Source: Eubacteriales bacterium (GTDB lineage Bacteria; Bacillota; Clostridia; Christensenellales; SZUA-584). Taken from it: DNA of 11,325 nt. The notes beneath the pieces were generated by a model. That model worked only from the letters and a program-made list of their open reading frames with translations. It did no database searches and was not told the origin of the DNA. Made by a program: the position numbers and the translations under genes. This document shows, piece after piece, positions 6,528-11,325 of this stretch (positions within the stretch are counted from its first letter, which is position 1; the number at the start of each line of letters is the position of its first letter). The stretch is from positions 1 to 11,325 of the forward strand of contig JAQTSP010000063.1 of assembly GCA_028711205.1 (NCBI GenBank), written 5' to 3'.

Positions 6528-8030
6528 ATGTCTGGATTTGTGGTGAAGAAAATATCAAAATCTTTTGGCGCTGTCAAGGCACTGGATGAGGTAAACTTTT
6601 CCGCAGAGCATGGTGAGATACACGCTATTTTAGGCGAAAATGGTGCGGGCAAAAGCACGCTTATCAAAATACTCAGCGGTGTACAGCAAGCGGACGAAGG
6701 GACGATTACACTTAACGGAAAGGAACTGCGTTTTAAAAGCCCAAAGGAAGCACTGGCCTGTGGTATAGGCACGGTGTTTCAGGAGCTGAGTTTGATGCAG
6801 GATCTTACCGTAGCACAAAACATTTTTTTTGAACACTACCCAAAGAGCAAAGGGATTATAATAGATAAAAAGCTCCTGCGGGAAAAGGCGCTTGAGCTGT
6901 TCCAAAAATATGATATAATGGACATCGATCCTGATATACGTACAAATCAATTAAGCCTCTCACAACAGCAGATGGTGGAAATTATTAAAGTCATTTCACG
7001 CGAGCCAAGCATTATTATTCTTGATGAGGCGACATCCGCTCTAACACAGAACAGAGTACATTGGTTACTTGATCTGGCCAGAAAGCTTGCTGATAAAAAT
7101 AAGATGATACTTTTTATTTCTCACCGCTTGCAGGAGACACGCCAAAACTGCGATAGAGTGACGGTGCTTAGAAACGGCAGAGATGTGGGAGTTCGTACAT
7201 TAAACGAAGTGGATAACGACGAACTGGTTTCATTGATGATCGGCCGCAAACTCTCTGCCTATTTTCCCGAATGGAAGCCGATGGCCAGCGAGCAGCCGCA
7301 GTTGGAGGCGAAATCTCTAACGATCGATAAATATCTTAACAACGTTACATTCACACTGCGTAAAGGCGAGGTACTGGGCGTGGGCGGATTGGCCGGGCAA
7401 GGGCAGGTGCCACTATTTCTTGCGTTGGCAGGTATCAGGCATGCAACCGGAGAGATTATGCTGGACGGCAGAAAAATCGTGCTGCGCAACCCCGGCGATG
7501 CACTGGAAAACGGTATTACACTCATCCCGGAGGATCGTTCGACAGAAGGGCTGATCCAAACAATGAGTATTCGTATTAACCTGCTGCTGCCTTCTCTTTC
7601 GATATTTTCAAAATGGGGGTTTTTAAACCGAAAACAAAGCGAAAGGGCAATCGAAGAGGCGATTGAACGGTTAGAGATCAAGATGGGTTCGTCGGACGAT
7701 ATGGTAATGAGCCTGTCGGGTGGCAATCAGCAAAAGGTACTGATTAGCAAATACCTCATGCTTAATCCCAAGGTTTTCCTGATGCTGGACCCTACGCGAG
7801 GCGTGGATGTGGGTACAAAGTCTGAAATGTTTCGTCTGGTAAGAAAGCTGGCGGAGGAGGGGAACTCTGTTCTGTTTTATTCTACAGACCTCTCTGAGCT
7901 TACGGGCATCTGTGACAGGGTCATGGTGATGTATGACAACAGTGTGTTTGATACGCTGGTAGGTGAAGAGATTACCAAGGAAAACATCTTAAAGGCGTCT
8001 GTGGGCGAAAGCATTCGCATTACGCAATAA
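6528..8030 (+). CDS. Sugar-type (CUT2, RbsA-like) ABC transporter ATP-binding protein of the operon
   Basis: At 500 aa it is a typical fused two-domain ATPase of the RbsA/MglA class. Domain 1 has Walker A GENGAGKST (36-44), Q85, a signature-like LSLSQQQ (142-148), Walker B ILDEATSAL (D166, E167; Ala replaces the usual Pro) and H199. Domain 2 has GLAGQGQVP at 288-295 with no Walker Lys, IPEDRSTEGL (333-342), and LSGGNQQ (396-402). Its Walker B is LMLDPTRGVD, in which D421 is followed directly by Pro, so the catalytic Glu is missing. ATP hydrolysis should thus occur mainly at the site built on the domain-1 Walker motifs and the domain-2 signature, as in other CUT2 ATPases with a degenerate second half. 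A purine-rich site with six G and GAG precedes the ATG. The permease genes follow at once. Confidence 0.95.
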   Translation: MSGFVVKKISKSFGAVKALDEVNFSAEHGEIHAILGENGAGKSTLIKILSGVQQADEGTITLNGKELRFKSPKEALACGIGTVFQELSLMQDLTVAQNIFFEHYPKSKGIIIDKKLLREKALELFQKYDIMDIDPDIRTNQLSLSQQQMVEIIKVISREPSIIILDEATSALTQNRVHWLLDLARKLADKNKMILFISHRLQETRQNCDRVTVLRNGRDVGVRTLNEVDNDELVSLMIGRKLSAYFPEWKPMASEQPQLEAKSLTIDKYLNNVTFTLRKGEVLGVGGLAGQGQVPLFLALAGIRHATGEIMLDGRKIVLRNPGDALENGITLIPEDRSTEGLIQTMSIRINLLLPSLSIFSKWGFLNRKQSERAIEEAIERLEIKMGSSDDMVMSLSGGNQQKVLISKYLMLNPKVFLMLDPTRGVDVGTKSEMFRLVRKLAEEGNSVLFYSTDLSELTGICDRVMVMYDNSVFDTLVGEEITKENILKASVGESIRITQ

Positions 8031-8045
8031 AGGGGGGATGATGGA

Positions 8046-9017
8046 ATGAAAATAAACGAGGCGGCCAGAGCGGGTAAATTAAAAATCAACTGGAGTTTTG
8101 CGGTTCCCTGCATTGTTCTGGCCATGCTTATCATTGCCATGGGCATCTTGAAACCTGCGACCCTTAGCTTATACTTTTTGGGTATTAAGTGTGATATTTC
8201 CGTTTCGCTGGTGTTTGTTGCTGCCGGCCAAACACTTGTGCTCATCAGTGAAGGAATTGATTTATCTGTGGGCGGAGTCATGAGCATAGCCACCTGCATT
8301 ATGGCCACCATGAGCGAAATAAGCCTGGTAGGGGCTATACTTCTTTGTTTGGTGATTGGTCTTGCGGTTGGCTGTATCAATGGCCTGCTGATCTCAAAAT
8401 TGAAGATGCAGCCATTGATAACCACGCTGAGCACTTGGACGGTGCTGGGCGGTTGTGCGTTATGGATTCTTAAGACGGATGGCGGGTATATCCCGCCCGC
8501 ATTTACAAACTTTCTTATCCATCGAGTCGGCGGTATACCGGTAACGCTTCTTTTCATTATCGCCGTACTGATTATGTGGTTTTTCCTGAAAAATACGGCT
8601 TTTGGTTATTCCGTCTATGCAATTGGCAGCAACGAACGCGCAGCATACTTTAATGGGATACATATTACCAAAACAAAAATAAAAATATTTTGTATCTCCG
8701 GCGTATGCGCGGCATTGGGCGGCATCATGTATGCGGGAATCAATGCGACCGGTTCACCGACTGTGGGTGAGTCTAATATTATGATGTCGATTGCAGCGGC
8801 GGTCATTGGCGGGACCAGTCTTACGGGCGGCAGGGGCGGCGTGACAGGAACCGTGGTAGGCGTGTTTATCCTTAAGTTGATCAGCGATATCCTCGTGTTT
8901 GCAGGCATTACCTCTTACTATACGTCATTATGCCAAGGCCTGCTGCTCATCATCTGTGTGGCCATTGGATCGGTATCTACCTTGCTGAAGAATAGGAGGA
9001 GACTGGAATATGATTGA
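8046..9017 (+). CDS. CUT2 ABC importer permease, RbsC-like (first of two)
   Basis: This 323-aa integral membrane protein has about 8-10 hydrophobic segments and belongs to the branched-chain/ribose-type permease family (BPD_transp_2). Diagnostic blocks are EGIDLSVGG near residue 75, YAIGSNERAAYFNGI near 195-210, and a glycine-rich VIGGTSLTGGRGGVTG near 260. It forms half of the membrane channel; the gene at 9010 supplies the other half. The start is set by AGGGGGG at 8031-8037, 8 bases before the ATG. It lies 15 bp after the ATPase stop and overlaps the next gene by 8 bp, indicating coupled translation. The basic tail KNRRRLEYD is presumably cytoplasmic. Substrate is unknown. Confidence 0.95.
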   Translation: MKINEAARAGKLKINWSFAVPCIVLAMLIIAMGILKPATLSLYFLGIKCDISVSLVFVAAGQTLVLISEGIDLSVGGVMSIATCIMATMSEISLVGAILLCLVIGLAVGCINGLLISKLKMQPLITTLSTWTVLGGCALWILKTDGGYIPPAFTNFLIHRVGGIPVTLLFIIAVLIMWFFLKNTAFGYSVYAIGSNERAAYFNGIHITKTKIKIFCISGVCAALGGIMYAGINATGSPTVGESNIMMSIAAAVIGGTSLTGGRGGVTGTVVGVFILKLISDILVFAGITSYYTSLCQGLLLIICVAIGSVSTLLKNRRRLEYD

Positions 9018-9972
9018 GCGCCTCAAGAAGAACTACTATCGGAATAAAACTATATATTTTTGTTATATGGCTGCGATTGTTATGTACGTTGCGGCAATGA
9101 TCATTGTTCCGGGGTTTGGCGTGGGTACACACGTACGGTCGCTGATGCTGGAGGCGTCGCTGATCGGAATTATGGCACTGGGCCAGACCTTCGTCATCAT
9201 TTCCGGTGGCGCGGATCTGTCGATGCCTTGGACGATGACGGGTTCGGCAGTACTGTTAACGTCTCTAAGCAATCAAAAAGATGATAACATAATATGGATC
9301 ATTTTACTGATACTTGCGTTATGCACGATCGTTGGTATGCTCAATGGGCTTGGGGTCGCTTATCTTAAAATCCCTCCAATGATTATGACATTAGGCATGA
9401 ACAGTATTTTACAGGGGGCGCTGCTGGTTGTGCTGCGCGGCTCAACCGGCGGGCTTGCGCCGCAGAGTATCATCAATCTGGCCACAGGCAGCTTGCTGGG
9501 CATACCAAATCTTTTTATATTTTGGATTACACTTGGATTTGCGGCTTCTGTGCTGTTGCATTACTCGACCTACGGCCATAAATTATTTGCGCTTGGAAAC
9601 AACGAAAAGGCGGCATATTTTACAGGGATTCGCGTAAAGCGTGTTAAGATGATGGCATATGTAATCAGCAGTCTGGCTCCTGCCATTACAGGAATACTTT
9701 ACGCGGGCAGGCTGGGACAAAGCTACCTTGGCATGGGGGATTCTTTTCTGTTCTTAACAATTATTGCGGTTGTGCTGGGCGGCGCGTCACCCATGGGCGG
9801 CAGCGGCAGCAGCATAGGCACCTTTGCGGGCACATGCATTCTTATCGTGCTGAAATCCTTTCTGGCGTCGGCCAACCTGCCTACAAGTGCGCAAGACATT
9901 CTGAATGGCATTGTACTCATCGTGGCGATCATCCTCATGTCAGGTAAAAACAGAAAGCGCGATAGATTATAG
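9010..9972 (+). CDS. CUT2 ABC importer permease, RbsC-like (second of two)
   Basis: This 320-aa hydrophobic protein is of the same family as its neighbour but clearly distinct from it in sequence. It shows SGGADLSMPWTM near residue 58, where the usual DLSVG is altered. It also has LFALGNNEKAAYFTGI near 195-210 and VVLGGASPMGGSGSSIG near 253-270. With the gene at 8046 it would form a heterodimeric membrane pore, served by the single fused ATPase. The ATG lies inside the end of the previous gene (8-bp overlap), with AGGAGG at 8994-8999 ten bases upstream. It is the last gene of the operon. No convincing terminator is seen between its stop and 10059, so transcripts may run on, antisense, through the tRNA gene. 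Confidence 0.95.
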   Translation: MIERLKKNYYRNKTIYFCYMAAIVMYVAAMIIVPGFGVGTHVRSLMLEASLIGIMALGQTFVIISGGADLSMPWTMTGSAVLLTSLSNQKDDNIIWIILLILALCTIVGMLNGLGVAYLKIPPMIMTLGMNSILQGALLVVLRGSTGGLAPQSIINLATGSLLGIPNLFIFWITLGFAASVLLHYSTYGHKLFALGNNEKAAYFTGIRVKRVKMMAYVISSLAPAITGILYAGRLGQSYLGMGDSFLFLTIIAVVLGGASPMGGSGSSIGTFAGTCILIVLKSFLASANLPTSAQDILNGIVLIVAIILMSGKNRKRDRL

Positions 9973-10039
9973 CCAAGCTGACATCATAGATATATTCTGA
10001 TTTTTACCCTGCAGATCACTTTGCGATGCTGAAAACTTT

Positions 10040-10171
10040 GATTCCCCCAGGAGACACTAAAAAAGCAACCCTCGAGGGATTGCTTCGAGTCCGCGCACTT
10101 CTGCCTACGTTCCGGCTTTTCCGTATGTACCGAGTCGGGCGGATGTGCCAGTGGTACCTCCTAGGGGAATC
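10040..10171. repeat. Inverted copy of the tRNA-Glu 3' end downstream of the tRNA gene
   Basis: GATTCCCCCAGGAG at 10040-10053 on the plus strand matches 13 of 14 bases of the tRNA-Glu T-arm/acceptor sequence GATTCCCCTAGGAG, which lies on the minus strand at 10158-10171. The span given covers both arms; the roughly 104 bases between them hold the tRNA trailer and its terminator. It could be a decayed tRNA fragment or attachment-site scar, or chance. No integrase gene is nearby. Confidence 0.45.
10059..10084 (-). terminator. Rho-independent terminator of the tRNA-Glu transcript
   Basis: Read on the minus strand, AGCAATCCC, a TCGA loop and GGGTTGCT make an 8-bp stem with one bulged base, followed directly by a run of T (10059-10064). 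It ends a trailer of about 68 bases behind the tRNA. On the plus strand the same hairpin is followed by CGAG, so it should not stop rightward transcripts. Confidence 0.8.
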
Positions 10172-10226
10172 GAACCCCTGTTACTGCCGTGAGAGGGCGG
10201 CGTCCTAACCGCTAGACCAAGGAGGC
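10152..10226 (-). tRNA. tRNA-Glu, anticodon CTC
   Basis: The 75-base minus-strand gene folds as a full cloverleaf. It has acceptor GCCTCCT/AGGAGGT (the first pair is G-U), D arm GTCT/GGAC with an AGCGGTTA loop, and anticodon arm CCGCC/GGCAG with one C-A mismatch. The anticodon loop CTCTCAC gives anticodon CTC. The T arm is AGGGG/CCCCT with loop TTCGATT. The CCA end is encoded (10152-10154). The layout closely resembles bacterial tRNA-Glu. It reads GAG codons. The gene stands alone, with its own promoter and terminator, pointing against the importer operon. Confidence 0.95.
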
Positions 10227-10240
10227 CTGTCGCGGAGTTT

Positions 10241-10269
10241 ATTCTAACAGATATACGGCAATACCGCCA
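10241..10269 (-). promoter_or_regulatory. Promoter of tRNA-Glu
   Basis: On the minus strand TAGAAT (10241-10246) is preceded by TGT, an extended -10. The -35 position 17 bp upstream (10264-10269) reads TGGCGG and is poor. The -10 box ends 14 bases before the tRNA, so transcription would begin about 8 bases before its 5' end, a sensible leader for processing. Confidence 0.5.
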
Positions 10270-10296
10270 TCCAATAAAGTTAACGATAAAGTAGCG

Positions 10297-10316
10297 ATCC
10301 GGGCAGCGGATTTTTT
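10297..10316 (+). terminator. Weak Rho-independent terminator or attenuator before the MFS fragment
   Basis: ATCCG (10297-10301), loop GGCAG and CGGAT (10307-10311) form a 5-bp stem running into six T (10311-10316). It is the first rightward hairpin with a T-run after the importer operon. It may catch read-through, or act as an attenuator in the leader of the MFS gene that starts 51 bases later. The stem is short, so confidence is moderate. Confidence 0.45.
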
Positions 10317-10367
10317 ATTAGTAAAGATATTGAAGGCTCAAGTGTTTTTGCAACAAGGAGAGGTATC

Positions 10368-10829
10368 ATGACGGGCAGACGTTTTTCCAACTATATATGC
10401 TATATGACGATGTTTTTTTCCGGCGTGATCATGACAGTGATCGGGCCTATGCTTGCAGAGCTCGCGAATGAGTTCAATCTGACGCTGGCACAATCGGGGC
10501 TGATGTATACGGCAGAATTTGCCGGCTATACGATACTCATCATTCTCGGGGGTATTCTGTCGGACAAATTTGGCAAAAGGCTGCTGCTCACATCTGTATT
10601 TGTACTGCTGATCGTTTCACTTTATGTGTTCTCCGTATCAGAAAGCTTTTATTTATCACTTGCGGTTATATTTTTTGCCGGCGGCCTTTGCGGCCCGATC
10701 CAAAGCATTACGATCTCCATACTGTCAGATTTAAATCCGGCCGAACCGGATAAACATATCAGCATCAACGCTGTTTTTTACGGATTCGGGGCAATGAGCG
10801 GATGTGTCGATAAACGGACGGAAAAGTAA
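10368..10829 (+). pseudogene. Truncated MFS transporter (N-terminal part only)
   Basis: The 153-aa product is the beginning of a major facilitator superfamily transporter, normally about 380-420 aa. The first four transmembrane segments are visible (about residues 8-28, 45-63, 72-90, 93-113). So is the loop motif GGILSDKFGKRLLL, which matches the family's conserved G-x(3)-D-R/K-x-G-R/K-R signature between segments 2 and 3. Homology seems to end at FYGFGAMSG, where MFS proteins continue into segment 5. Here it changes to CVDKRTEK and stops. No later MFS sequence is found in the remaining window, so a deletion or rearrangement near 10800 is likely. The start is good: AAGGAG at 10355-10360, 7 bases before ATG. 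Half a transporter is unlikely to work. Its substrate is unknown. Confidence 0.8.
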
Positions 10830-10876
10830 AGGAAATTAATTGCGCAGAACCAAAGGCTAAGAGCAGGAAATAAATT

Positions 10877-10898
10877 AAGCCCTGTTATCAAGGCTTTT
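10877..10898. terminator. Probable bidirectional terminator between the convergent MFS fragment and repeat gene
   Basis: AAGCCCTG (10877-10884) pairs with CAAGGCTT (10889-10896), 7 of 8 pairs, around a TTAT loop. TTTT overlaps and follows the stem on the plus strand. On the minus strand it is followed by AATTTATTT. It stands between two converging reading frames, where a shared terminator is expected. Confidence 0.5.
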
Positions 10899-10915
10899 CA
10901 TAAAACAGACGCAAA

Positions 10916-11325
10916 CTAATGGGTGTATTCATATTCGGCCATACACCAGTCGGTGTAACCATTGCTTGTCCATTTGCTGATTGCTGCGTCTCCGTTGCCG
11001 ACACTTTGCATATATTCGTATGACGCCATTTGCCTGTCATACTCGTATTCGACCATGCACCAGTCGGTCACGCCGTGTTCAGTCCATGTGTTTAACGCGT
11101 ATTCTTTGATTGATGAATCTTGCAGGCCGCAGCAGTAATCATACGATTCGACCTGCCTGTCATACTCGTATTCGACCATGCACCAGTCGGTCACGCCATG
11201 TTCAGTCCATGTGTTTAACGCGTATTCTTTGATTGATGAATCTTGCAGGCCGCAGCAGTAATCATACGATTCGACCTGCTTGTCATATTCGTATTCGATC
11301 ATATTTTCATCATCGCCCCACTCGT
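10916..11325 (-). CDS. Protein of 41-residue aromatic, Cys-containing repeats; N-terminus beyond the window
   Basis: I do not recognise this family. The frame is open to the window edge; an internal Met at 11302 could start a 128-aa product, but the residues before it (EWGDDEN) are in the same style, so the real start is probably outside. Visible are two near-identical 41-aa units running from MVEYEYDRQVESYDYCCGLQ to VTDWC. A third, diverged unit of 38 aa follows, and the last visible residues, MAEYEYTH, restart the motif before the stop. Each full unit has W-C and C-C cysteines, several Tyr and Trp, and is strongly acidic. No membrane segment or signal is visible. A helical repeat, or a C-terminal repeat tail of a larger protein, is possible. 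The ribosome site cannot be judged. It converges on the truncated MFS gene, with a shared hairpin between. Confidence 0.7.
   Translation of the reverse strand, partial: EWGDDENMIEYEYDKQVESYDYCCGLQDSSIKEYALNTWTEHGVTDWCMVEYEYDRQVESYDYCCGLQDSSIKEYALNTWTEHGVTDWCMVEYEYDRQMASYEYMQSVGNGDAAISKWTSNGYTDWCMAEYEYTH
11041..11286 (-). repeat. Two tandem 123-bp repeats inside the repeat-protein gene
   Basis: Copies 11041-11163 and 11164-11286 are identical at 121 of 123 bases. The differences are at 11075/11198 (synonymous, His) and 11157/11280 (Arg to Lys). The length, 41 codons, keeps the frame. A diverged copy lies at 10919-11040 and the start of a further copy at 11287-11302. Such identity points to recent duplication or ongoing homogenisation. 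Confidence 0.95.

Noticed and set aside
10026..10208. Small protein on the plus strand across 10026-10208
   Set aside because: It runs antisense through the tRNA terminator and most of the tRNA-Glu gene, has no ribosome site and its composition is unlike protein.
10152..10226. Active integration site of a genomic island at tRNA-Glu
   Set aside because: No integrase gene and no direct repeat of the tRNA 3' end are visible. Only an inverted partial copy exists, reported as a separate observation.
11041..11286. CRISPR-like array from the 123-bp repeats
   Set aside because: The units are directly adjacent, without spacers, and stay in frame within a coding sequence. They are coding tandem repeats.

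Overview
The window looks like chromosome from a Gram-positive bacterium of the Firmicutes type, probably Clostridia. The support is AGGAG or GGGGG-type ribosome sites, sigma-A-like promoters, a lipoprotein-anchored solute receptor and a CCA-encoding tRNA-Glu. No species can be named from the sequence alone.

Layout. 1-1425 (+) is the 3' part of a multi-pass membrane protein of the DUF4153/DUF4173 type; it is visibly GC-richer than what follows. 1470-3740 (-) is a two-gene unit: a DeoR-family regulator followed 9 bp later by a double-domain sugar-type ABC ATPase that has no permease genes of its own. 3741-4050 is an AT-rich divergent control region with two opposed promoters, two palindromes on the leftward promoter, one palindrome inside the rightward promoter, a longer inverted repeat and a 10-bp direct repeat. 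4051-9972 (+) is a five-gene operon: M24-family metallohydrolase, substrate-binding lipoprotein, double-domain ATPase and two RbsC-like permeases. A long stem-loop separates the receptor gene from the ATPase gene.

9973-10367 carries a minus-strand tRNA-Glu(CTC) with promoter and terminator, and a second hairpin reading rightward. 10368-10829 (+) is the truncated N-terminal part of an MFS transporter. 10916 to the window end (-) is a protein made of 41-residue repeats, two of them almost identical at DNA level.

How the genes may work together. The receptor, the ATPase at 6528 and the two permeases make a complete CUT2-type (ribose/galactose-like) importer with a heteromeric membrane pair. The M24 enzyme is the first gene of the same transcript, so the imported compound is probably cleaved in the cytoplasm at an amide or related bond. 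No kinase, isomerase or aldolase is present, and the DeoR sensor lacks the usual GTT phosphosugar loop. Both points suggest that the ligand is not a simple sugar. The divergent second ATPase may swap with, or compete against, the operon's own ATPase on the same permeases. This uptake-plus-hydrolysis locus with two alternative ATPases is the most interesting candidate system here. Its substrate cannot be read from the sequence.
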